A stretch of DNA of 61,346 bases. It comes from Prasinococcaceae sp. CCMP 1430. Lineage: Eukaryota; Prasinodermophyta; Palmophyllophyceae; Prasinococcales; Prasinococcaceae. The stretch's first letter is position 1. The number at the start of each line of letters is the position of its first letter. Positions 28,178 to 39,160 of the stretch are shown in pieces. Under the pieces are notes generated by a model. It worked only from the letters and a program-made list of their open reading frames with translations. It made no database searches and was not told where the DNA came from. Where the stretch lies: positions 1,912 to 63,257 of the forward strand of contig RQSC01001094.1 of the NCBI GenBank assembly GCA_013416795.1, given 5' to 3'. A program made the position numbers and the translations under genes.

Positions 28178-29887
28178 CTAGACACCGAACCCCCCACCGG
28201 CCGATTCTGCTGCCGAGGCCGTCTCGCGCAAGAACACCTCGGCGCAGTTGGCGCCCGCGGCCGCCATCACACCGCCGCCAGGATGCGCGCCAGCGCCGCA
28301 CAGATAAAGCCCCGGAACGGGCGTCGAATGGCCCGAGTACCCCGGCGCTGGGCGCTGCCACATGAGCTGGTGCAAGCTGAGCGCCGAGTGGAAGATGTTG
28401 CCGCGATGCAGCGCGAAGATCCGCTCGAGGTCGCGCGGAGTGAGCACATCCATGCCCACGATCGAGTCTCTGAAGCCGGGCGCGTGCTCCTCCACCACAT
28501 TCAGCACGCTCTCTACGAACCGCGCGGTGAAACCGCCGGGGCTCGAATTCATGTCGTCCCACGCCAGCTCGTACGGCGCGTACTGGACGAAGAGCCCCAC
28601 CACGTGCTTGCCCTCTGGGGCGAGCGTGGAATCCAACGCCGTCGGAATCGTCATCTCCACCACCGGGCGATCGGGCGCGATGCCCGCGCTCGACTGCCGC
28701 CACGCGGCGTCCAGCTCGCCCATGTGCGTTTCGAAGTGTATGGTCCCGCGGTGATGTGGCATCGCATCCTCGCCGTGAGGGTGCGTCGTGAATCGCGGGA
28801 GCGCATCCAGCGCGAGGTTGATCTTCATGGCCCCGCAGCTGTAGTCCGCCGCGCGCACGTGCGCTAGGAAGCTCGACGGCAGCGCTTCCTCAGGCCTCTC
28901 CAGCAGCTGCGTGAAGGTCGCCATAGGACTCGCGTTCGAAAGCACAGCAGGCGCCTCGAGGACGGCGCCGTCTGCCATTCGCACGCCAGCTACCCGCCCC
29001 CGTGAGTCCAGCACGATGCTTTGCACCTCAGCGTCCGTCTGGATCTCGGCGCCGTGATGAACGGCGGCGGCGGCCAGCGCGTCGCTGATTGCGCCCATGC
29101 CTCCCTCAACATAAGCCCACACCCCAGATCGGCCGTCTACCTCGCCCATGACGTGGTGCAGCAGGACGTAGCCAGAACCGGCATGATACGGAGAGGTCAT
29201 GGCTCCGATCACAGCATCTGTGGCTAGGGTCGCCTTGAGTATGTCGCTTTCAAACCAGCGGTCTAGCACATGAGCGGCTGGCGCCGTGACGATTTCGTAG
29301 AGCGGCCTCAGGCTCGCGCGATGTCGCCATCCTGCGGTCGATATTAGGCGGGCGATGGACGTGGCGCTCGCGAGCGCCCCGGCGGGCGAAGTAGCGCGCA
29401 CCTCGGGCGGCGGCGCGTCGAGCAGTGGCGTGACGAGCGCGCGGCATCCCGCGAGCATCTCCTCGTACTCCGGGAGCGCGTCGGCGTCCCTTGCCGAAAA
29501 TTGCGCCACCGAGGCGTGCGTTGCGTCGCGGTCGGCGCCCAGCAGCAGGCCCTTGCCGGCGTGCGGCCCCGCCGCGAGTGTGGGCGTGAAGCTCGATGGG
29601 TCACGCGGTAGGAAGGTCAGGCCGTGCCGGGTCTGCAGCTCGAGGTCGCGGATGACGCGCGGGCGCAGGAGGCCCGCAAGATATGATGCGCGGCTGAAGC
29701 GGAATCCGGGGACCAGCTCCTCGGTGACTGCGGCGCCGCCTACCACGTGCCTGCGCTCGAGCACGAGCACGCGCCGCCCCGCGCGCGCAGCGTACGCAGC
29801 TGCGGTCAGGCCATTGTGCCCGCCACCTACCACGATGGCATCGTACGCCGCCGCCGCCGCCGCAGCCACAGCGCGGCACCCGCGCAT
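28178..29887 (-). CDS. PYROXD2: Pyridine nucleotide-disulfide oxidoreductase domain protein 2 (PYROXD2-like, phytoene-desaturase/CRTISO superfamily)
   Basis: Single exon, 569 residues from the ATG at 29887. After a short Ala-rich start comes the FAD dinucleotide-binding motif YDAIVVGGGHNGLTAAAYAA with the ERR acidic end of the beta-alpha-beta fold (LVLERRHVVGGAA). Family blocks follow: GFRFSRASYLAGLLRP, DALPEYEEML, LKATLATDAVIGAMTSPY, GVWAYVEGGMGAISDALA, KINLALDALP, HIGELDAAW-like region and the C-terminal LYLCGAGAHPGGGVMAAAG that closes the FAD site. The length fits the eukaryotic PYROXD2 family (about 580 residues). PYROXD2 is linked to mitochondria in animals; in algae the substrate is unknown. 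Carotenoid isomerase is a related alternative but its signature regions fit less well. Confidence 0.85.
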   Translation of the reverse strand: MRGCRAVAAAAAAAYDAIVVGGGHNGLTAAAYAARAGRRVLVLERRHVVGGAAVTEELVPGFRFSRASYLAGLLRPRVIRDLELQTRHGLTFLPRDPSSFTPTLAAGPHAGKGLLLGADRDATHASVAQFSARDADALPEYEEMLAGCRALVTPLLDAPPPEVRATSPAGALASATSIARLISTAGWRHRASLRPLYEIVTAPAAHVLDRWFESDILKATLATDAVIGAMTSPYHAGSGYVLLHHVMGEVDGRSGVWAYVEGGMGAISDALAAAAVHHGAEIQTDAEVQSIVLDSRGRVAGVRMADGAVLEAPAVLSNASPMATFTQLLERPEEALPSSFLAHVRAADYSCGAMKINLALDALPRFTTHPHGEDAMPHHRGTIHFETHMGELDAAWRQSSAGIAPDRPVVEMTIPTALDSTLAPEGKHVVGLFVQYAPYELAWDDMNSSPGGFTARFVESVLNVVEEHAPGFRDSIVGMDVLTPRDLERIFALHRGNIFHSALSLHQLMWQRPAPGYSGHSTPVPGLYLCGAGAHPGGGVMAAAGANCAEVFLRETASAAESAGGGFGV

Positions 29888-30248
29888 CGCGCGCTCCCCG
29901 CGCGCCGTATGGCTGACCCTTGTGCCTCTCTCCCCCCCCCCCCCGCGCGGCTGCACACGCGCTCTCAGCGCGAGTGCGCAGCGCGCACAGAGTGGCGTCA
30001 ACTGTTTCCCGACCCAATCGGCGTTCCAATCGCTTTGCACACTCCGGGCATTTCTTCCCGGCTGCCACAGGTGCGGCACCAGGGGACATGTGCTCGCGAG
30101 GCAGGGGCACCAGCGGTGACACGGGGGGCAGCGCGACGTGACGCGGCGTCTGTGAGCGTGAGCGACGCGGTGGTGTTGCTTGTCGCCGTCGCCCTTCGCG
30201 TCGGTCCTCTGCACCTCGAGGAACGCGGCGCGCTCGCGCACTTCTCCG
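29888..30248. promoter_or_regulatory. Divergent promoter region
   Basis: 361 nt between two head-to-head flavoprotein genes. It includes a C run of about 14 nt (29931-29945) and a moderately AT-rich centre (29995-30060). No known box is clear. Confidence 0.5.
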
Positions 30249-31829
30249 ATGGCGGCGCGACGCAATGTCACGTACCTGTGCGTGCACGTGGCCACCACGC
30301 TGCTGACGCTGGCGCTGGTCGCGAGCATCCCCGGCGCGGGTGCGGGCACGGCCGAGGCCTCGGAACTGCCGCGCACGGCACGTGTTGCCATCGTCGGTGC
30401 CGGTGCTGCCGGTTCTAGCACCGCGCGCTTCCTCTCGCACGCTGCGAGGGACCGCGGGGCGCGCGTGGACTTGCATGTGTTCGAGGCGACCTCACGCGTT
30501 GGCGGCCGTGTGCGCTCGCACGTCGTGGAGCATGGCGCGCACGTCGAGGCGGGGGCGTCCATCATGGTTGATGCCAATAAGTACGTCCTACAAATGGTGC
30601 ACGAGCTCCCGAACGTGACGCTTTCGCGGCCGCCAGCGGACACTCTCGGCATCTACGCTGGAGGCAGCGTGCCGCTGATGCTCACTGGTGTCGGGTCATT
30701 TGACTCGGCCGCTCTAGCGCTGCGGTACGGCCTCAGGCCGTTGCAGCGCATGCGCGCAGCCGTCTCCTCTGCCCTCGAGCGCTGGCTGCGCATCTACGAG
30801 CTCCAGTCGCGCGGCGAGGCTTTCTCCACGGCCGAGGAGCTGCTCGACGCTGTAAACTTGTTGGGGGAGACGAAGGTCAGCTTAGCCGCGGCACTCGAAT
30901 CCGCAGGCATGAAATCACCACTACTCATGACTGAGCTCGTGGCGTGCTGCACGCGTGTCAACTACAATCAGCTCCCCGAGCACATCAACGCACTCGCAGG
31001 TTTGGTGAGTATGGTGCCAATGGTGGGCTCGAAGGTGTGGAACGTGGCGGAGGGCAACGCGGCCCTCTTTGCCGCGGCGATTGAGGAGGCGCGCGCCGAT
31101 TTGCACCTGCGTGCCGCGGTCGAGGGCCTGTCAGTGCAAGACGGCGACGATGGTGCGCGTTGGTCCCTCAAGCTCGCAAGCGGCGATGGGGCCGCCCAAA
31201 AAGCCGCGACAACACCCTTCGATGCCGTTGTCCTGACGACCCCGCGTGCGCTCGCCGACCAGGACCTCGTTTCAACCATCGGCGAGCTCACGGATGCTGG
31301 GTTTCCACCCGAGCGCGTCGAATTTCGCCAGTGCCACGCGACGTTCGTGAACGGCACACCGCGTGCGGACTACTTCGGCTGGCAGCCGCGCTGGTACGCA
31401 ACCGACCTGCCGCGGAAGATCATGAGCGACGCGCGCGCTCCTCCCAACATGAGCTCATTCTCCGAGTACGCGTACGCACCCGCATCGAGCAACTCCAGCG
31501 ACGGCGCAGAGAGTCGCATCCAGGCACCCGCTCGTGTACACAAGATCTTCTCGGAGCGAGAGCTGAGCGATGCACAGCTCGACGGCCTGTTCGAAAGCTG
31601 GCAACGGCCGGCAGCCCGCTACCCTTGGCGCGCCTACCCGTGGCTGCGCCCGCCCGCGCGCTTCCCGCCCTTTGTGCTCAGTGAGCGTGGGTTGTACTAC
31701 ACCCCCGCGCTGGAGCACGGCCTGTCTGCCATGGAGGTCGCCGCGGTCGCTGCAAAAAACGTTGCGCTCCTCGTGATGAAAGGCCTGGCTGTCGGCACAC
31801 CCGCTGGCAGCGATGCTTGCGCGGCCTGA
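30249..31829 (+). CDS. PCYOX1: Prenylcysteine oxidase / farnesylcysteine lyase
   Basis: Single exon, 526 residues from the ATG at 30249. The N-terminus MAARRNVTYLCVHVATTLL is a signal peptide or anchor, consistent with the lysosome/vacuole-associated family. RVAIVGAGAAGSSTARFL is the FAD-binding Rossmann motif, followed by HVFEATSRVGGRV and HVEAGASIMVDANKY. The C-terminal half matches the prenylcysteine lyase domain: ELVACCTRVNYNQ, INALAGLVSMV, VWNVAEGNAALF, and a final YYTPALEHGLSAMEVAAVAAKNVA typical of the family end. The enzyme oxidises the thioether of farnesyl- or geranylgeranyl-cysteine released from degraded prenylated proteins. It is head-to-head with the PYROXD2-like gene. Confidence 0.88.
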   Translation: MAARRNVTYLCVHVATTLLTLALVASIPGAGAGTAEASELPRTARVAIVGAGAAGSSTARFLSHAARDRGARVDLHVFEATSRVGGRVRSHVVEHGAHVEAGASIMVDANKYVLQMVHELPNVTLSRPPADTLGIYAGGSVPLMLTGVGSFDSAALALRYGLRPLQRMRAAVSSALERWLRIYELQSRGEAFSTAEELLDAVNLLGETKVSLAAALESAGMKSPLLMTELVACCTRVNYNQLPEHINALAGLVSMVPMVGSKVWNVAEGNAALFAAAIEEARADLHLRAAVEGLSVQDGDDGARWSLKLASGDGAAQKAATTPFDAVVLTTPRALADQDLVSTIGELTDAGFPPERVEFRQCHATFVNGTPRADYFGWQPRWYATDLPRKIMSDARAPPNMSSFSEYAYAPASSNSSDGAESRIQAPARVHKIFSERELSDAQLDGLFESWQRPAARYPWRAYPWLRPPARFPPFVLSERGLYYTPALEHGLSAMEVAAVAAKNVALLVMKGLAVGTPAGSDACAA

Positions 31830-31873
31830 CCTTCTGGTGCGAATATTATGATGCGCGTATCTTACACAAGGCT

Positions 31874-34800
31874 TCAGTCCTCCATCATGTCCTCCACAAA
31901 GCCACCCACCGCTTCAGCGTCGGCACCACCAGGCGTCGACTGCTGCCCTGCGTCTGGCGGGGCCTGCGGTGGCCCGTTCGGCGAGGGCCCGGCAGCCCCG
32001 GCGGCATCGACCGCCGCAGCGGGCGCGAAGGCGGCCACGTTCGCGGGCGCAGCGGCGATGTCGCCAGCTGTTGGTTGGTCGAGTGGCTCCCGCAACTGCT
32101 GCTCCTGGGTAGAGGCCGGGGCGGGCGGGCCGCTCGTGACCCCTTCGCCAGTTGCCAAGGCACCGCCTCGGTCATCACTGGTTAGCGACACGTCGCGCTT
32201 AACTTCAACAGTCCCCATCGTAACGTCCTGCGTAGCCCCCAGAGTTCCGCCCTCGCTTCTCTGCCTTTTCTTCTTCTTGTCTTTCTTTTTTTTCTTCTTC
32301 TTCTCGACCGCGAGCGGACCCGCCTGCGCAGACGCCGTCGGTGCGGGCGCAGCAGAGCCTCCGTCCCCTCCAGGAGTACCCGTGGCGGCAAGCTCAGCCG
32401 TGGCACCAGAGCCAGGATTCACCACGTCTGCAGGTGAGGGAGCCACAGGCGTTGTCTTTGGCGTCCTAGTGAACTTCATTTTCACTTTCAACAACTTGCG
32501 CTGTCCAGTCGCCTCGACCGAAGCTGGGTCGGTGGGTGTCAATGCAGGCGCGCCAGGTGTGATGCCAGGAGCAGACGCGGCGGAGGCGGGCGTAGAGCTT
32601 GGAAGCGTTGTCATGGGCGCCGGTGTGACTGCGGGATGCGGGCCTTGACTCGTCGCCAACACAGGCCCCGGCGTGATTGCGGTCGCGACCGTCGCCCCAG
32701 GCCGCCCCTCACCAGCATCGCGTCTCGAAATCTTGACCTTGAAGGTGGTCTTGGACGACATCTTCTCGGGCGAAGGGCCAGCAGCCTTGACCGCCGACTT
32801 GCCTCCGAACGATATGGTCAGCTTCTTTGGGGTGATTGCGGGGAGGGCCGCATCCATGAAGAGATTGCCTGCACCCCCTGGCGCGCCCCCGCTCGGGGCT
32901 GTTTCTTTGAGTGGCTGAGCACGTTCCTCCGCCAGAAGCACCTTCTCGTCGATCTCCACGGGCTGCGGCAGCTTGGTAAAAGTGATATCAGCACCGTTAG
33001 CGAAAAGGTCATACCACCCTTTGTCACCGTCAGTGAAGTACACGTGAATGCACTGCGGGCCGGCGTTGGCCCTGTGTTCCACGACCTCGCCGTTGTAGCT
33101 CTTCCCCATGTGCGTCCAGTACACTTTGACTGCGGCACCCTCCAGCTGCGGCGGCGGGTACGTGCGAAGGTCCAAAAGGTTCGCCTTGATGCCGCCGCGC
33201 GGCACCTTTGTGAACTTTTTGGGCTTCACAACGGGTGCTGCCTCTGCCGCTTGCGGTTGAGCGTAGATGGGATCGTGAGCTGCCACGGGCGCCGGCATCG
33301 CGGCTGGCGTCTGACCAACATCTGTGAATTGAATGAGCTGTGCGTCACGCGACAGGGAGAGGGTCTCTTCCGAGCCTTCCTGGTACGTGACGACGATGGT
33401 ATCTCCGTCGTGCGCGGTGACGGTGCCCGCGTAATACCCCACCTCGGGAAAGAAGATCTCGACTGGCCTGCCCACGTTGGAGGCAGGCGCTCTGCGAGCG
33501 GTCCGCTTCTTCGTGGGGGCAGCATTCTCCTGCTCGGTGATCATCTTCTCGAAAGCGTCGTCATCCTCCTGTTCGGCCTCAATCAGCTTGCTAGCCTTCG
33601 ACGAGTGCGCGCGTGCGCTTGAGCGCTTGCCGCGGCCGAGCGTGTCACTCATCACCGTGGGGTCGAGCTCATCCTCGCTCATGTACTGGATGTTGTCGTC
33701 GTCATCCACGAACTGAGCGTGCGAGAGCGGTGGGTCAGCGGGTGAGCATTTGGAACAGGGTGCTCGGCAACAAATACGGCCAGGTGGCTGCCGAGACGAC
33801 AGCACGCGAGCAAATATCGCACCTGCACGCGCTCCTTCTTCTTCGTCTTCTTTTTGGGCGCTTTGGTCGTCCCGAGCTTGGTGCCGTGCGTGACGATCTT
33901 CGCAAACCCTTCCTCGATCTTGGCGGTGGCAACATACTCCACACCTTGACAGAAGTCAAGGCTCACAGCTCTGCACAGATTGCGAGGGCAGCCGCTGATC
34001 ACCTGAAGCAGCAGGTACGCCACCTCCGCGCACTCACGCGCGTCGGCGCCCATTACCGGCGACGACGACGAGATGGCGGTGAGCAGGCCGCGAAGCGCAG
34101 CGAGCTCGGATGCGGAGTCGTCGCGCGGGGCTTCGACGATGAGCGTGAGGGCCGGGGCCAGCATTGCTCGCCGGACGACCGATGGGAGCGCCCGTTGTGG
34201 GTCAGACAACAGCCGCATGAGGAAAGATATGCCACCTGATCGCCCTCCCGCTTCCAGCTCCTGCGACAGCAGAATCACGAGCGCCTGCGCGCGCGCAGCA
34301 GGCTTGACGTCTCCATCGTACGCACTCGCCTCGCACAGCGCCTTGATGCTAGAAGCAACGTCTTCAGCACTGACGCCACAGCCCTCCACGCTTGAGTGCG
34401 CAAGTCTCCCGAGCTGCTTGCAGAGTGCGCGCAGCGCGGCGCAGGAGATAGCGCCTGTGGTCGTGCTGGTGCACTTGTCGAGCTTTAGCGCATGGTCGAT
34501 GGCCTTGACGACTTGCACATGCGTCTCCGAACCTCCGGGCAAAATCAGTCCCCCAAGCGCCTCGATTGTCTCCGCCGTGACGTGCTCGTCTGAGAGCACG
34601 TTGTGTGTATTATTGTTGAAGCGGAGGAGCTCAAGTAGAAAGTCGGGAGTCTCCTCATGTGCCTCCCCGTTCTCGTCCACGATGGCGGCGAGGGCCCCTG
34701 GCAGCGCTCGTCGCACGTGATACGCGTGCAGGTCCGAGAAGTCGTTCGCGCTCACCTGCCCTACCATTTGGTCAAATCGCGTGCTGCGGAAGTAGCGAGA

Positions 34801-37617
34801 GAGGTACGTGAAGGCGGCATTGCTGTGAGGACCCTGCCCAAGCAGCCCCAGCGCTCGTGCGGCCGACGCGCGAACACGTGGGTAGCAGTCTGGGTTCTCC
34901 ATCGTCGTTGCCAACATCTGCAGCGTCTCGTGCGATACATTGCGCCTCAGGACCAACTCTGCGATGGCTTCGTCCTGCGCCGTGACATCCCTCTCGCGCT
35001 CTAGCTGGTAAAGAAGCGCCGACTCGGTCTGGTGGACCACCGTATTCATGAGCCACAACTTGTCTCCATTCACACGTAGGTACAGCACGTTCGACTTCGT
35101 CACGCCCTCCTCCGTCTTGGGATCGTGCATAGCCGTCGTGGCCTCTTCGCCCTCCCCAAGCGCGCTCTTTGTGCGGATGGTGCGATCGAGCGCAGAGTGA
35201 AATTGCTTGTTGCGGCTGCTAAATCTTGCGTGGCACGCCAATTCGATATGCATCCAACCCCCAGTCAAGTGCAGCCCCTTGATGTAAGGGTAGTGTGAGT
35301 AGACGCCCTCGATCTCCGTCACAGTCATCATGAGATCCCCACTCCATCCTCCTTCGCTAACACCGTCTGCCGCCGACTTCTCAACCTTTTCCGGCGTCAG
35401 CGGGACCTTGCACGCCTCAGAAAGTGGCCTCCCGACCGTGCCGTTGTGAGCGCGCGTCTTTGGCCGCGCGCGGGGTTGAGAACGTTGGGGACGAATCAGC
35501 ACACGCCGGTCGGCCGCGGCGTCCAGAACGCGCAGCGGCGCGTGGCATCCGCAAGCGCGCGCGCTGAACAAGTGCTGGCGCTCGGACGCACCTCGATGAA
35601 GTTCGCAACTGATCGGGCGGTGCTCGCCGCCATTGCTGGCGGGCTCAGGTGCACAGCAACTTCGAGCACATTGCGTTTCAAGTTGTACTCGTACGCTATC
35701 TCGCACGTGGGGCATCCCGCGCCGTACACCCACTTCGCCTCGAAGAGCTTCACCGCATCCTTCAGCAATCCCCCAACCTTGACACTAGTTTCAAGGAACT
35801 TCTCCGTGCCAATCTGAAGCCCCTTGCTCAGCGCACGTCGCACGAGCATCTGTACGACCTTGCGCATGCTTTCCTCTCCCATCCAACTCTCAAGCATGAG
35901 GACAACGCAGCCGGCCTTCTTCGATAGCATACCATCGCTGCCCTGCGCAGCCCAGTCACCCGCATTGGCATAAGGGTGCGCTGCGCCGCAACCGCTGTGG
36001 CGCATGCAGAGCGGCGGCAAGGAGCCGTCGTCCGCGGCGATGACCTCCTGGGCGACAGCATGCGCGCGCCACTTCATCTCGTTGCGTCCGAGCTGCTGCC
36101 GCCCACCGACGTGCATCAGCAGCGTCGCCAGTCCGTCGATAAGCCAGCAGTGGTGCAGCGCCTCGGGCCTGATCCAACAGCCAAACCACTGGTGTGCGAA
36201 CGCGCGCGCTACTGCGAGACGACCCTCAACCATCTCCTCGTACTGCGCACGCCTGGCGAGCAGCTGGTCATCGAAGATTGAGCACCCCGCCATGCACATG
36301 GGCTCAGCAGGTGCCACGCTGGATGGCAAGAACACCTGCATGTATCCCTCGGGAGAAGCCGTGGCGCCGTCGCTTCTAGCTGCGCGGGGTGGTGTCTCTT
36401 CTTGTAGCTCAGCCCCAGCCTCGTCTTTTGGCTTCTCTGTTGGGCGGGCGGGGCACGCCTCTCCCACATAGCTCTCAAAGAATCGCCACATGGACGGGAA
36501 CGTTGCAGTCACGTCCCTGCGATGAGCACCGTCGATGCACGCCTGGGTCAGGGCGCGTGGGGCGACGCGAATACGCGGCGCGGTGCACCGTTGCTCGAAA
36601 ACGACGGGGGGCACAAACGCCAACACACGTGCGTGTGGGCGCGCACGCGCTCTCGACAGCACAGCCAGCCCCACACGCGCATGCGCGCACATACCTGCAA
36701 GCGTCTAGCTTCCTCGCAGGGCACAGGTACGACACCCCTTTGAGCTCGCGGTCCGGAACACGCAAGAAAGGGCCGCAAGCCACCATGAAGCTGTCGAATG
36801 CGCCTTTGCCATTCGAGAGCGGCAGTCGATACGTGTAGGCATCCCCAGCGCCGTCAAGCACGCTCCCTGGTTCGGAGCACACCAACCGACCGCCCGTGAC
36901 GGCAGAGTGCCCGCGAGGCACCGCGATGCGCAGCAGCAGCTCTGTCGGCGGGGGCAGCTGCCCTCTCGACGCCACTGTCGGCACGAAGAGGCTCATGGGG
37001 GCTCGCTTGCTCCCGAGGCGCGCCCACGGGCCGTCGAACACCACACCACCGGCACCCACGTCAACCTCAAATGCAACGGCCAATAGACTGTCGCAGGAGC
37101 TGCTCGAAGCGCAAGCAGGGAGGGACAGGACGACATCGGCGGTTGGGACCAAGCCTGCGCGGAGCTTTTCCGTGTAGCGCTCGAAGCCGAGGTCAGCAAG
37201 CTGCGCGGGTGTCGTGGACGGGTCTGGCGCCGGCGGCTTGATCGTCATGCCCGCTCCCTTGCCACGCAGCCAGCGGACCGTCGCTGGCCGCATCAAGAGC
37301 TCCTTTGCCCCGCCTGTTTGTCCATCCGCTGCGCTCGTGTTCTGACCGAATTCTGGGCAGTACGCGGTGAGCGTCCTGACACCGGGTGCGGATAGCATCA
37401 CCTGAGTATCGTCCGCGCGGACTCTGAGTTCTGCGAGGCCACGCACCGAGCGTGCCTCGGCATCAACGTAGAGCGTCACGCGCTGCTCGTGAGCCGCTGG
37501 CAGCGACGGTGCCAAGGCAGCTGCTGACGATTGGGTGGCAGCGCCAACGGGATGCGCCGCCGGCGCCGCCACTGAAGCGACTACCGCCGGGGCATCATTG
37601 CCACCTCCTGCGCCCAT
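31874..37617 (-). CDS. TAF2: TFIID subunit TAF2 with Tudor-like, lysine-rich C-terminal extension
   Basis: Four exons resolved by frame and GT-AG signals: 37617-36695, 36516-35592, 35457-33823 and 33712-31874 (introns 178, 134, 110 nt), total 1773 residues. The N-terminal M1-aminopeptidase-like fold starts with QRVTLYVDAEARSVRGLAEL. The inactive zinc-site region AHQWFGCWIRPEALHHCWL (about residue 430) lacks the HExxH catalytic motif, as TAF2 does. A HEAT-like middle part follows (LERERDVTAQDEAIAEL, ASAARALGLLGQG). Exon 4 adds two Tudor-like beta segments (GRPVEIFFPEVGYYAGTV, about residue 1245, and AAVKVYWTHMGKSYNGEVVE, about residue 1350) and a lysine tract (VEKKKKKKKDKKKK, about residue 1630); TAF2 of other eukaryotes ends in a K/H-rich tail. 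TAF2 helps TFIID bind initiator DNA. The Tudor-like part is unusual. Its 5' end is 238 nt from the divergent Erv41-like gene. Confidence 0.85.
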
Positions 37618-37854
37618 ACCCTCCGACCCACGCGCGCGAACCGCGCGTCGGCCGCCTCCGTCTGCGGCAGCAGCAGCAGCCTGGCACTCCCTCGCCGACG
37701 GCCGCACTACCGCCGATGTCGTCGACGATGCCGCCGCCCGCTGCCAAGCCAAGGCGAAATCCCTCCTCCCCCCTCCTCCGCACACACAAACACGCATCCC
37801 TCGGCTACGCGCAGCGCCGCGTGGGGCGCTGCGTTGAGCGAGCGGTGGGGTGCG

Positions 37855-39100
37855 ATGATGCAGCAGCGGCGCGTGGGCGTCGGCGGCGTCGGCGTCGGGG
37901 GCGCTGGTGGTGGCGGTGCACGGCCCCGCGGGGTGGGGGCGTCGCTCGTGCGTATGGATGCGTTCGGCGTGGCGGAGCGCCACCTGCAACAGCGCACAGG
38001 TGGCGGTGCGGCCGTCTCGATCGCCGGCGTGGTGATGATGGTCGTGCTCCTGGTGAGCGAAGTGGCGCACTTCGTGTCGCCGGGCGTCGAGTCGGTGATG
38101 GGCGTCGACATGCGTCACACAGGCGAGGAGAAGCTGGGAGTGCACCTCGAGCTGCGATTCCTGGCGATGCCATGCGAGCTGCTCAGCATCGACACGCTAG
38201 ACATCAGCGGCGGCCACGAGGCCAACGCCGATACGCGCATGGAGAAGACTCGCCTAGGTGCCGACGGCGCGCCGCTCACTGGCGATGCCGCTCAATACGT
38301 GCCGCCACCATTTCCAAAGATGGGGCTGCCGCTCGACGCGGCCGCGGGCGACTTGATCGTGCAGCGCGCCACTGGCGCGCTGCAGCGCGGGGAGGGCTGC
38401 GCGGTGTCCGGCCATCTCGACGTCGCGCGCGTCGCCGGCAACTTCCACGCATCAGTGCACGCCCAGTCGTACGCCGTGCTGCAAACGCTCCTCAGCAAAG
38501 AGGATCTACACGGCCGTAGCGCGCTGAACATGAGCCACACAATCGACGCTCTCAGCTTCGGGCCAGAGTATCCGGGCGTGGTCAACCCGCTCGACGGGGC
38601 CGTGCGCATAATTGAGGACGAGACGGACCTGCACGGCAGCACGAAGTACGCGCGCGCGGCGCGCTTGCTTGTTCGGGCGCCTGCAGACATCAGCACGCTG
38701 CCATGGCCAAAGAGCTCGCTCACCGCTGACGTGTCCGCTCGCGCTCGCGCCGTCGACCCACCACTTGCGCTACCACTGGCCTTCCGCAAGGTACTTCCTC
38801 AAGCTCGTGCCGACGACGTACGTGTCCGCCCGGGGCGCCGCAGTCGAGTCTAACCAGTTCTCGGTGACCGAGTATTTCTCGCCGCCGGCCCTCGGCAGCG
38901 AGCTCGTGTCGTTGCCTGGTGTGTACTTCATCTACGATGTGAGTCCAGTCGCGGTCACACTGAAAGAAAAACGTCGCTCGATTGGGCACCTGCTCAGTAG
39001 GCTGTGCGCCGTGGTCGGTGGCACGTTTGCCATTACGGGCATGCTGTCGCAGATGGTGTCGGCCGTTCTAGCCAGGGATGCGCTTAGGGAGGCGAGGTAG
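37855..39100 (+). CDS. ERV41: Erv41/ERGIC2-like COPII vesicle cargo receptor subunit
   Basis: Two exons, 37855-38645 and 38791-39100; the intron splits one Lys codon and the protein is 366 residues. A Gly/Val-rich N-terminus is followed by a membrane segment (AAVSIAGVVMMVVLLVSEVAHFV, about residues 55-77). The ERGIC lumenal domain has LELRFLAMPCELLSIDTLDI, CAVSGHLDVARVAGNFHASV, MSHTIDALSFGPEYPGVVNPL and YFLKLVPTTYV. The second membrane segment is near LCAVVGGTFAITGMLSQMV. The vicinal-cysteine insertion typical of Erv46 is absent, so this is the Erv41/ERGIC2-type partner. The Erv41-Erv46 complex cycles between ER and Golgi as a cargo receptor. The convergent neighbour encodes the Erv46 partner. 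Confidence 0.78.
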
Positions 39101-39160
39101 TACGGGTGTAGTTGATGGTTACGATTAATATTGCTACAGTATGATACAGCACGCGCGCCC

